Notes under the pieces: model-generated
Seen by the model: the letters and a program-made list of their open reading frames with translations, nothing else
What the model was told of the DNA's origin: nothing
The model's database searches: none
Made by a program: the position numbers and the translations under genes
NCBI GenBank assembly: GCA_029210725.1
Contig: JARGFM010000001.1
Coordinates: forward strand, 1-64,000
Origin: Bacteroidales bacterium
GTDB lineage: Bacteria; Bacteroidota; Bacteroidia; Bacteroidales; GCA-2748055
Length of the DNA stretch: 64,000 bases
Direction of reading: 5' to 3'
Part shown: in pieces, positions 36,643 through 44,406 of the stretch
Layout: each line of letters starts with the position of its first letter
How positions within the stretch are numbered: position 1 is the first letter of the stretch

Positions 36643-37329
36643 TTACATATATTCCATCAGAGAATCAAAAATAGCCTTGCCGTCACAACTCCCGCCCAGG
36701 GAAAAAACGGCCCGTTCGGGTTGGGGGATCAGGCCAAATACATTCTTTCTTTCATTACAAACACCGGCAATGTTATCGACCGAACCCGTCACATTGATTT
36801 CCTCCGAAATACGGGCAGTCTCATCACAATACCGGAACAGGATCTGCTCCCGGTGGCGCATTTGCACCAGGGTATCCTCCTTGGCGGCATACCTCCCATA
36901 CCCGGTAGCAATGGGGATGCGGTAAGCCTGGTCGCCGGAGAGCTTACGGGTCAGTACCGTATTATCATTGTCGGGTTTGATGTAAGTATTGCGGCAGATA
37001 TAACGCTGGGATCTGTTCATCCTTAAGGTCCCCGGTACCAGGCCAGTCTCACAAAGCACCCGGAAACCATTCCCGATCCCCACCAGGATTCTGCCCCGTT
37101 CTGCAAATTCGAGCATGGATTCAATGACCGGCGACTCTTCGATACACCTGGAAGAGCTGGAAGAGCCTTTGCATGGGAATCCGCCCGGAATAAAGAGAAT
37201 ATCTATCCCGCTGAGATCTCTCTCCTTGTTCCATATTGGCCTTACCTTTTGGCCATATACTCCTTCCAGAACCCTTTTAAGTTCTTTATCCCCATGGGCT
37301 CCCGGGAATATAAGAATACCGATGGTCAT
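36643..37329 (-). CDS. PurQ-like class I glutamine amidotransferase homologue, catalytic Cys and His missing
   Basis: A 228-residue protein clearly related to PurQ, the glutaminase of phosphoribosylformylglycinamidine synthase. Shared segments are GILIFPGAHGDKEL, LSGIDILFIPGGF, GNGFRVLCETGLVPG and PERAV. The nucleophile elbow, normally G-x-C-N-G, reads GIGNGF here (Gly86 for Cys), and the catalytic His of the PHPE motif is Gln203 (PQPER). Glu205 is kept. The YGDYLRSGAIA segment is replaced by KGSSSSSRCIEES. The frame is intact, so it is more likely a non-catalytic homologue with another role than a decaying gene. It has its own strong promoter and no purine genes nearby. Confidence 0.8.
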   Translation of the reverse strand: MTIGILIFPGAHGDKELKRVLEGVYGQKVRPIWNKERDLSGIDILFIPGGFPCKGSSSSSRCIEESPVIESMLEFAERGRILVGIGNGFRVLCETGLVPGTLRMNRSQRYICRNTYIKPDNDNTVLTRKLSGDQAYRIPIATGYGRYAAKEDTLVQMRHREQILFRYCDETARISEEINVTGSVDNIAGVCNERKNVFGLIPQPERAVFSLGGSCDGKAIFDSLMEYM

Positions 37330-37348
37330 TGCACCTCGTTGCACCTGT

Positions 37349-37379
37349 CAAAGTTAAACACAAAAGGATTTTATCCAAA
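37349..37379 (-). promoter_or_regulatory. Promoter of the PurQ-like gene
   Basis: On the minus strand TTTG (37379-37376), a 19-nt spacer and TAACTTTG (37356-37349) match the Bacteroidota consensus fully. The start codon is 19 nt downstream. Confidence 0.7.
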
Positions 37380-37414
37380 TTTGAAGGTAATTATTAAATC
37401 CTTAGATTTACCCT

Positions 37415-38260
37415 ATGGAGGTCGATGGGAAGGATATACAGAACTTTCAGCTTGCTGTTCGGGACCATTCTGATTTCGACCTCTCGGATTACTCCCACAC
37501 TTCCCTCCGGCGAAGGCTCAACCGGATCCTTCTGGAACTGGAACTGAATATGGACCAGGTGATCGGACGGATGAAAAGTGAGGGAGACTTCCTGGACCAG
37601 ATTATCCGCAAAATCACGGTTCATACTACCGAGTTGTTCAGGGATCCGGATATCTGGAAGGAGATTAAAAACGTCCTGCTCCCCTCCTACAGCAAGCAGG
37701 AGACGATCCGCATCTGGCATCCGGGCTGTTCGACCGGTCAGGAGGTATATTCCATGATGATGGTGCTGGATCACCTGGGTTTACTCGAAAAAACGGAAAT
37801 TTATGGTAGCGACCTGCATGAGGAGATTCTCAGGACCGCACGGCTGGGCAGGTACAAATACCGTTTTAATCAGGCTTACCTGGAGAACTTCGACCGGGTC
37901 ATGCTCAATGGGGAAGGAGCTTATTCCCTGAATCAGAGAAAAAAGTGGGAAAAATATTTCCATATCGATGAAGCCCGCGACATGATTCAAATGAGTGATC
38001 TGCTCCTGCAAAAAGTGGTTTATAAGAAACTGGACCTGGTGAAAGATCCTAATCTCTTTTTGGTTAAATTCGACCTGATAGTATGCAGAAACGTTATTAT
38101 TTATTTTAACAATGAGCTGCAGAACAGGGTGTTTGATCTGTTTCACACAAACCTGCGTGAGCGGGGGACCCTGATCCTCGGGGTGCATGAAACGATCCTG
38201 GGAGCCAGTTCCAAAAAGTTTAGCAGAACGGACCCCTTCTATATTAAGGCAACGGTATGA
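37415..38260 (+). CDS. CheR-type protein-glutamate methyltransferase
   Basis: A 281-residue SAM-dependent methyltransferase of the CheR class. The N-terminal helical domain contains HTTELFRD (70-77); the SAM pocket is GCSTGQE (104-110), where most relatives have GCSTGEE; the FDLIVCRNVIIYF motif follows. There is no CheB, CheA or CheW nearby, so it is not part of a standard chemotaxis array. It is the first gene of the long signalling operon, and its TGA overlaps the next ATG (ATGA), so it may modify the adjacent HAMP sensor. That is inference. Confidence 0.9.
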   Translation: MEVDGKDIQNFQLAVRDHSDFDLSDYSHTSLRRRLNRILLELELNMDQVIGRMKSEGDFLDQIIRKITVHTTELFRDPDIWKEIKNVLLPSYSKQETIRIWHPGCSTGQEVYSMMMVLDHLGLLEKTEIYGSDLHEEILRTARLGRYKYRFNQAYLENFDRVMLNGEGAYSLNQRKKWEKYFHIDEARDMIQMSDLLLQKVVYKKLDLVKDPNLFLVKFDLIVCRNVIIYFNNELQNRVFDLFHTNLRERGTLILGVHETILGASSKKFSRTDPFYIKATV

Positions 38261-38718
38261 TCTTCCAAAATCTGTCCGTACGATCAAAACTGATATTAAC
38301 CACCCTGTTCCTGGTGCTGGTGATGATAATCCTGGCACTTATCTACATGGATGCTTCCCGACGCCTGGAAACCCAGGCAGAACTGCTAAATAAACACTCC
38401 GGACCGGACAGCAGTTCTTTGTCCCTCCAAAACAGTTCCTACGCTATGGATGAAGAGCTGCCGGACCCGGGAAAGCGGTCTCCATGGCGGAGAAACTGGC
38501 AACTGGGACTTGCCATGGCTCTGGGTATCTTTCTTCTGGCCAGCTTCCTGGTTGTATTCGCCATGTACCTGGGTAAGAGCTTTACCGCCCTGTCCCGGTA
38601 CACCCGGAAACTAAGCAAAGGGACCATTCCCCCGCACCAGGAACCGGGAAGACAAAAAGCGGAACTGGATCTCAGAGGGGGTCGCACAGCTGGGAGAGGT
38701 GCTCCGGTCGGAACGTGA
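38257..38718 (+). CDS. HAMP sensor protein, N-terminal fragment (frameshifted)
   Basis: A 153-residue reading frame coding for the front of a membrane sensor: helix 1 (about 12-32), a short periplasmic loop, helix 2 (about 84-106) and the first HAMP helix (YTRKLSKGT). After KAELD (near 38670) the sequence turns into nonsense (LRGGRTAGRGAPVGT). The expected HAMP continuation, ISEGVAQLGEVLRSER, is read in the next frame, which is the gene starting at 38699. The two frames therefore look like one gene of about 620 codons broken by an indel between roughly 38650 and 38675. Confidence 0.75.
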   Translation: MIFQNLSVRSKLILTTLFLVLVMIILALIYMDASRRLETQAELLNKHSGPDSSSLSLQNSSYAMDEELPDPGKRSPWRRNWQLGLAMALGIFLLASFLVVFAMYLGKSFTALSRYTRKLSKGTIPPHQEPGRQKAELDLRGGRTAGRGAPVGT

Positions 38719-40111
38719 GAATCCGACAGAACTCGCCTTTTTGATCATTCAAAAGCTGGTCACCTACATGAATATGGAAATGGGTTCGCTCTTTATCACC
38801 GACGATTCCGATCCGGAACATCTTTCTCTCGAACTGGTCGCTTCCTATGCCTACGACAGGCGTAAGTTTAAATCCCTGAAACTGGAGTGGGGAGAAGGCC
38901 TGCCCGGCTCCCGTGCCCGTGAAAAAGAACGCATCTTTATCACCGATGTGCCAGCCGGCTATTTTGAGGTAAGCTCGGGACTGGGAAGCTCAAGGCCTAA
39001 CTGCATCCTCCTGGTTCCGCTTAAAATTGCCGACCGTGTGACAGGAGTCATTGAACTGGCAACGCTCCGGCTGCTCCGCCCCTTCGAAATAGATTTCGTG
39101 GAATCACTCTCCGACCGTATCGCCTCCTCCCTGACGGCCGTGCGAAACAGCGAGTGCAGCGCTCAGTTGCTAAAACAATCCCAGGCACAGGCTGAAGCCC
39201 TGAAGAAACAAGAGGCCGCCACCCGGGAGAATATGAATCTGCTGGAACAGGCCCAGAAGGAGTCCAGCAGAAAAGAGTCGGAGATAAACAGCATTCTCCG
39301 TGCCATCGACCAATCGACCCTGGTGGCAGAGTTTGGTCTGAACGGCCGCTTTACCCGCATCAACGAACAGTTCCTGATGCTGCTGGAATCGCACGATGAC
39401 CAGGTGCTGGGAAAATTGTACAGTGATTTTGCCGTGGTCGACCGCTCTTCCGATGAATATAAGGCATTCTGGAATTCCCTGAAGGAGGGAAAGAGCATCT
39501 CCAATACCGAGATGTACCGGCTCTACTCGGGCGAAGAGATCTGGCTGCAACAAACCTTTACACCGATCATAAACAGCGAAGGAAGGGTACATAAGATCCT
39601 GAACATGGCGGTGAATATCACTGGTGAGCGAACCCTGCAGCAGCAGCTTAAAACACGGGAACTGGAGATTACCCGTAAAGGACTGGATATGCAGACGCTC
39701 AAGCAGGCTGTAAACACTTCCCTGATCAAAGGGGAACTGGATGCCGAGGGGATCATTCTGGAGGTAAATGATAAATACTGCGAAGTCACCGGGTATGGAA
39801 GAAAAGAGTTGCTGGGACGTAACTACCGCCTTTTCCTGAAAGACTCTGAAAGGGAACAGTTTGAAAAGATCTGGCAGGAAGTCAGAAAAGAAAAGGTGTA
39901 TGAAGGAGTGATTCGCCGTTCGAGGCCGGGCGGCGGGGAAGTCTGGATTATCTCCACCTTCTCTCCTGTAATAGATGAAAGTGGTGTTATATACAAGATC
40001 TATTTCATGGGACTGGATATCACCGAGAAGAAATTAAAATACCAGTTACTGGATGATGCCAACCAGGAGATTGAACGCCTCAAGGCCCGCTTGCTGGATT
40101 ATGAGTCCTAA
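38699..40111 (+). CDS. GAF-PAS-PAS sensor protein, C-terminal fragment (frameshifted)
   Basis: A 470-residue frame, nominally starting at GTG 38699. It contains a GAF domain (about 10-160), a coiled coil (about 160-195) and two PAS domains (about 196-320 and 335-450), each followed by the usual PAC segment (WLQQTFTPIINSEGRVHKIL and WIISTFSPVIDESGVIYKIY). No kinase or output domain is present, so it probably works through partner proteins. In-frame codons before the GTG encode the end of a HAMP domain, showing that the real start is the upstream fragment at 38257. It may be inactive unless the lesion is a sequencing error. Confidence 0.8.
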   Translation: MLRSERENPTELAFLIIQKLVTYMNMEMGSLFITDDSDPEHLSLELVASYAYDRRKFKSLKLEWGEGLPGSRAREKERIFITDVPAGYFEVSSGLGSSRPNCILLVPLKIADRVTGVIELATLRLLRPFEIDFVESLSDRIASSLTAVRNSECSAQLLKQSQAQAEALKKQEAATRENMNLLEQAQKESSRKESEINSILRAIDQSTLVAEFGLNGRFTRINEQFLMLLESHDDQVLGKLYSDFAVVDRSSDEYKAFWNSLKEGKSISNTEMYRLYSGEEIWLQQTFTPIINSEGRVHKILNMAVNITGERTLQQQLKTRELEITRKGLDMQTLKQAVNTSLIKGELDAEGIILEVNDKYCEVTGYGRKELLGRNYRLFLKDSEREQFEKIWQEVRKEKVYEGVIRRSRPGGGEVWIISTFSPVIDESGVIYKIYFMGLDITEKKLKYQLLDDANQEIERLKARLLDYES

Positions 40112-40120
40112 GATACAGAG

Positions 40121-40885
40121 ATGCAAAACAGCAGAATAAAATACCTGCTTACCTGGCTGTCACTGGCCGTGTTGCTTAGCAGCGGCACCCTGCTTATGGT
40201 CACTGCCTGGAACAGTCAGGTCCTGGGTCCGGTATCGCCGGGCTGGCTAATAATGCTGTTGGTCTTTCTCTCTGCTTCGGGAATATACCTCTTTATGCTT
40301 GCCGTGAAGAAGGCTCACCGGCAATGGATCAACGAAAAGCGCGAGCAGGAGAGTTTGAAGCAAGGGGAGAATCAAAAAACAAGAGTCAGACCGGGCTCTT
40401 CCAGGGAAACGAAAGCACTGGATTTTGCCTCTGCCGCCAGGAAAATAGTACGGCGTTTACCCGAAAAAATCGCCCGGGAACAACTGGGGTCCTTCCTGCT
40501 TAAAAACCTGGCCCGCGAACTGGAAATCATGTCGGGAGTCTTTTACCAGGAGGAGAAGGGGGAATTCACAGCCCTGGCCACTTATGCCATGACAGCCTCC
40601 ACCGAGCCCTATTCATTTAAAAGCGGCGAAGGATTAAGCGGACAGGTGGCTAAAAACCAGCAATTAATGGTTATGACCCGTCTGCCGGAGGGACACCTGG
40701 AAGTTTATTCCGGACTGGGAAAAGCAGCTCCATCCTACCTGGCCATTGTTCCCCTGGTTCACAAAGGCAGAACCATGGCCGTTCTGGAATGTTCGGGATA
40801 CCGGTATGATCCAGGCGATATCGAAAACATGTTCAAGATCCTGAGCAGGGAACTTGTAGAAAAACTTTCCCCCAATCTCTCCTGA
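40121..40885 (+). CDS. Membrane protein with GAF domain
   Basis: A 254-residue protein with two membrane helices (about 8-28 and 42-64), a basic linker and a C-terminal GAF domain (about 110-250). The GAF segment GEGLSGQVAKNQQLMVM and the LPEGHLEVYSGLGKA region closely echo the GAF domains of the genes on either side (GEGLPGSRAREKER and GEGLVGQCAFEMDY). The three genes thus share a common sensory module. It lies 9 nt after the PAS sensor and 4 nt before the phosphatase gene. Confidence 0.75.
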   Translation: MQNSRIKYLLTWLSLAVLLSSGTLLMVTAWNSQVLGPVSPGWLIMLLVFLSASGIYLFMLAVKKAHRQWINEKREQESLKQGENQKTRVRPGSSRETKALDFASAARKIVRRLPEKIAREQLGSFLLKNLARELEIMSGVFYQEEKGEFTALATYAMTASTEPYSFKSGEGLSGQVAKNQQLMVMTRLPEGHLEVYSGLGKAAPSYLAIVPLVHKGRTMAVLECSGYRYDPGDIENMFKILSRELVEKLSPNLS

Positions 40886-40889
40886 AGAT

Positions 40890-43280
40890 ATGTCAAAAAG
40901 GGATCCGTATATCATAAAGCGCATCAACCTCCGGAGAGTTTTGGTGGTAACGGCCATCAGTATCCTGGTGGTCCTGCTGATCCTCTTTTCCTTTATCATG
41001 GAGAGCGGCCTGCCCATTAGCTTTCAAAGCCTTGCCAGGATCCACTCGGAGCATCCGTCGCTTTTCCTTGTCGACCTCTTGCCACTGTTTGTCTCAGCCT
41101 TTCTACATCCCATGCACTTCCTTATGAACAAGGCCATACGGGAGTATGAAGAACGGGTACTTGCCTCGCAGCTGTTGTTGAAGCGAAACACCGAATTTGC
41201 CAAATTATTATCCGACGGGGAAAATCCGGAGCCCTACGAAGAGATGATGGAAACTGAACTGGGAAGATCGCTCCGGATGATTCATCTCAATATCAAGGCC
41301 GACCGGCGGCAGGAGCGTGAACAGAGCTATATTAACGAAGGGAAAAATCTGGTATCCAGGGTTCTCCGTGAACAGCAGGACCTGGGAGAGCTCTCTTTCC
41401 GGATCCTGAAGGTGCTGAACACATACATCCAGTCCATCCAGGGTGCCTTTTATCTTTTTGATGAAGATTCCCGGCGTCTGATCAACACCGCCACCTATGC
41501 CTACAACAGGAATAAGTACCTGGATCAGGAGTTTAAGATCGGGGAGGGACTGGTGGGACAGTGTGCCTTTGAAATGGACTACATCTACCGCACCGAGATC
41601 CCCGAAGATTACATCACCATCACCTCGGGAATCCTGGGCGACCATAAACCCGAAAGTATCCTGCTGGTCCCCCTGATCTCCGACGAAGTCCTGCAGGGAG
41701 TTCTGGAATTTGCATTTCTGAAGGAGCGCATTCCCAAACTGACCATCCAGTTCCTGCTTGAACTGGGGGAAATCATAGCCCGGACCATCCTGAACCTGAA
41801 GATGAGCATGCATACCCGGAAGTGGCTCGAAGAGTCGCGGTCCATGACCGAAGAGCTGAAGAAAAATGAGGCTCAGTTACAGGAAAATGTCAGGGAGATG
41901 TCCATCGCTCAGCTTAAGCTGGAGCAGGCCAATATTCAGCTGGAAGGTAAGATTACGGAAGCCCGGCTCACCTATATCAGTCCATCCGTAGTCAACATAT
42001 TGGGCTATTCGATGGAGGAGATGATGGCTGGCAAGGACCTGGAGCGTATCGGGAAAAAAGATTCCAAACGCCTGCAGCAGGTATTCGACCTCCTGAAAGA
42101 GAATCCGGAAGCCATTGAACCCCTGGAATACTGGTTTATTAAGAAGAACGGCGAACGGGTATTTCTCCGCAGCTCCTGCAGAAACATGATCGACGATACA
42201 GCTATCCGGGGATTTCTGTTAAATACAACGGATATCACCGAATCGGTACACAGGGAACGGGAACAGCGGCTCAAAAGCCGGATGCAGGCTTTGTCGGAAA
42301 ACTCCCTGGATCTGATCCTGCGGATAAGCACTTCGGGAAACATTTATTATGCCAATCCCATCGTCGAGGACTACACCCAAATTGCCCCCTCCTCCATGGT
42401 CAACCGCAACATAAGCGAAGTCCCCTTTTCACAGGTCTTCGTCGGCCTGCTCGATCAGATCCTCTCCTCCATGGAGCAATCGCCGGTAAAAAAGAACCTC
42501 CAGCTAAACCTGCCCATGGATCTTGGAGAACACCGCAGCGAAAGGATCCTGAATGTGGATGCCATCCCCGAGTTCCTGGAAAACGAGCTGGAGACCATCC
42601 TGATCGTGGGCCATGATATCACCGAAGCCAAACTGATCGAGAAGGAGATTAAAATTCAGAACCGGAAAGTGCAGGATAGCATCAACTATGCCGAACGGAT
42701 CCAGTCGTCCATACTCCCGGAAAGCGCCCGCATAAAAAAAGCCTTTCCCCGGAGTTTTGTCTTCTACAAAGCAAAAGATGTGATTTCGGGCGATTTCCCC
42801 TGGTTTTTCGAGACCGAAGATTCCTGGTATATGGCAGCGGTGGACTGCACCGGGCATGGAGTGCCCGGAGCCCTTCTCTCCCTGGTGGGGCTCTTCCTGA
42901 TGAATAACATATGCGGACTGAATCCGGGAATCTCAGCTGGTGAATTGTGCGAATCGCTGCACCAGGAGGTAAGAAAAACTCTGAAACAGGACCGGGATAA
43001 ACCCGAAACCCGCGATGGAATGGATATGGCGCTTTGCCGTTTTTTGAAGAAAAGACCGGTGATGGAGTTTGCCGGGGCACACCGGCCCCTCTACCTGCTT
43101 TCGGAAGGAGAGGTCAGTGTTTATAAGGGGGAGCGAAAGGCCATCGGGGGACTGAAACACCCCAGGAAACCGGAAAGCCTCTTTACCCATGTGGAAGTGG
43201 AATACCGGCCGGGTGATAAATTCTTTTTTTTCACCAACGGACTAAGCGACCAGATGGGAGGGCCGGAAGGACTCAAGTAA
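40890..43280 (+). CDS. SiaA-like GAF/PAS/PP2C-type phosphatase, ended early by an in-frame TAA
   Basis: A 796-residue frame: two membrane helices (about 14-36 and 52-75), GAF (about 160-310), two PAS domains (about 340-590) and a SpoIIE/PP2C phosphatase domain (from about 625) with DVISGDFPWF and DCTGHGVPGALLSLVG. These are the metal-binding Asp motifs of the family. The frame stops at TAA 43278-43280, directly after FTNGLSDQMGGPEGLK. The next 52 codons in the same frame encode the missing end of the phosphatase domain. In the SIA pathway the SiaA phosphatase dephosphorylates SiaC, and SiaB/SiaC-like genes follow directly here. Confidence 0.85.
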   Translation: MSKRDPYIIKRINLRRVLVVTAISILVVLLILFSFIMESGLPISFQSLARIHSEHPSLFLVDLLPLFVSAFLHPMHFLMNKAIREYEERVLASQLLLKRNTEFAKLLSDGENPEPYEEMMETELGRSLRMIHLNIKADRRQEREQSYINEGKNLVSRVLREQQDLGELSFRILKVLNTYIQSIQGAFYLFDEDSRRLINTATYAYNRNKYLDQEFKIGEGLVGQCAFEMDYIYRTEIPEDYITITSGILGDHKPESILLVPLISDEVLQGVLEFAFLKERIPKLTIQFLLELGEIIARTILNLKMSMHTRKWLEESRSMTEELKKNEAQLQENVREMSIAQLKLEQANIQLEGKITEARLTYISPSVVNILGYSMEEMMAGKDLERIGKKDSKRLQQVFDLLKENPEAIEPLEYWFIKKNGERVFLRSSCRNMIDDTAIRGFLLNTTDITESVHREREQRLKSRMQALSENSLDLILRISTSGNIYYANPIVEDYTQIAPSSMVNRNISEVPFSQVFVGLLDQILSSMEQSPVKKNLQLNLPMDLGEHRSERILNVDAIPEFLENELETILIVGHDITEAKLIEKEIKIQNRKVQDSINYAERIQSSILPESARIKKAFPRSFVFYKAKDVISGDFPWFFETEDSWYMAAVDCTGHGVPGALLSLVGLFLMNNICGLNPGISAGELCESLHQEVRKTLKQDRDKPETRDGMDMALCRFLKKRPVMEFAGAHRPLYLLSEGEVSVYKGERKAIGGLKHPRKPESLFTHVEVEYRPGDKFFFFTNGLSDQMGGPEGLK

Positions 43281-43437
43281 GGTTCTGCACGTGTCCGGCA
43301 GATATTGCTTGAGAATGCAGGCTATACCATGCCCCAGTTCTATGATCATTTCAAAAAAGATTTTACGGAGTGGATGGGCAAAGAACGGCAGCTGGATGAC
43401 CTGCTGCTGATTGGTATCGAAGTCTGATTTTTCCTAT
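43278..43437 (+). pseudogene. C-terminal remainder of the PP2C domain behind the in-frame stop
   Basis: Directly after TAA 43278-43280, and in the same frame, 51 or so codons read GSARVRQILLENAGYTMPQF and later GKERQLDDLLLIGIEV before TGA at 43435-43437. The RQLDD.LLIGI ending is the usual last beta strand of SpoIIE/PP2C domains. No shift of frame is needed, so this is a nonsense change, not an indel. Confidence 0.85.
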
Positions 43438-43449
43438 ATTTAAGGCCTT

Positions 43450-44019
43450 ATGACATATACCGGCGAATCCAAAGGATTTATCAACTACATCTATGACAGG
43501 TACTCCAACCTGAGCATCAAAGATATTACCCTGGTTTTTGAAGGACAGATCACCCACCAGGTGATGAAGGCGCTGACCGGCCTGGTCGAGGAGCAGCTCG
43601 ACGAGGTGGAAGACGACAAAGTGCTTCGAAGGGTCTACCATGTGATGGTGGAATCTCTCCAGAATATCAACCGGCATGCCGAAGTCTATGAATACCGGGG
43701 CCATCCCTATCCGGCGATGGGACTGGTGCTGGTGGCAAAGAACGCAGTGCGCTTCCAGGTAACTACAGGGAATATTGTGGAGAGCGGACATGCCGAGGAG
43801 ATCGCCCTGTTCCTGGCAAAACTGAATAACATGAACCAGGACGACCTGGATGATCTCTATAAGAAGCAACTGCGCGAAGGGATTCTCTCCCCCAAGGGAG
43901 GAGCCGGCCTGGGCTTTATCGATATACGGAGGAAAACCGGAAACCACCTGGACTATAGTTTTGTAAAGATCGACCAGGAGACTTCCTTCTTTATTTTCAC
44001 TTCAACCATATCCAGATAG
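43450..44019 (+). CDS. SiaB-like kinase (DUF6272, GHKL fold)
   Basis: A 189-residue protein of the SiaB type. The ATP-binding N-box is VESLQNINRHAE (Glu68 to Asn72 and on) and the glycine-rich G-box is GGAGLGFIDI (150-159). In Pseudomonas aeruginosa SiaB phosphorylates SiaC on a Thr. Here it lies 13 nt behind the phosphatase remainder and 4 nt before the SiaC-like gene, the same A-B-C gene order. Confidence 0.88.
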   Translation: MTYTGESKGFINYIYDRYSNLSIKDITLVFEGQITHQVMKALTGLVEEQLDEVEDDKVLRRVYHVMVESLQNINRHAEVYEYRGHPYPAMGLVLVAKNAVRFQVTTGNIVESGHAEEIALFLAKLNNMNQDDLDDLYKKQLREGILSPKGGAGLGFIDIRRKTGNHLDYSFVKIDQETSFFIFTSTISR

Positions 44020-44022
44020 CAA

Positions 44023-44406
44023 ATGGAGACATTAATCATTGAACACACCGACGACAGTCCCCGGGTCATACTCGACCAGGAGAACCAACAATTCGAGATA
44101 GCCGGAAAATCCCTGCCCGAAGACGTGGTGGATTTTTACCAGCCGGTGCTCGACTGGCTCTCCGCTTACCGGGAGGCACCACTTCCCAAAACCCTGTTTA
44201 ACCTGAAGCTGATCTATTTTAATACGGCCTCGTCAAAAATGATCATGGACATCCTCCTGATATTTGAAGAGATGGTGGAAGAAGGGCATGAAGTGCTGAT
44301 CCGATGGCACTCCCTGCGCTCGGATGAGGATATGCAGGAAGCCGGAAAAGAGTACGACGAGATGATTGAAGCCCCCTTTGAGCACGTCATTTATGATAAA
44401 CCATGA
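44023..44406 (+). CDS. SiaC-like phospho-switch protein (DUF1987)
   Basis: A 127-residue protein of the DUF1987/SiaC family. The conserved segment FNLKLIYFNTASSKMIMDIL contains Thr68 in NTAS, the position phosphorylated by SiaB in Pseudomonas SiaC. In that system unphosphorylated SiaC binds and activates the diguanylate cyclase SiaD. No GGDEF gene is present here; the next gene, overlapping by 4 bp, is an ABC transporter, so the partner of this switch may differ. Confidence 0.9.
   Translation: METLIIEHTDDSPRVILDQENQQFEIAGKSLPEDVVDFYQPVLDWLSAYREAPLPKTLFNLKLIYFNTASSKMIMDILLIFEEMVEEGHEVLIRWHSLRSDEDMQEAGKEYDEMIEAPFEHVIYDKP

Noticed and set aside
36643-37329. Active PurQ subunit
   Set aside because: The catalytic Cys and His are both replaced in the sequence, so glutaminase activity is not expected.
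37380-37410. TTTG-19 nt-TAGATTTA on the plus strand before cheR
   Set aside because: The spacing fits a promoter, but the -7 box ends 4 nt before the ATG, so the transcript would start inside the first codons. The same region serves the opposite PurQ-like promoter.
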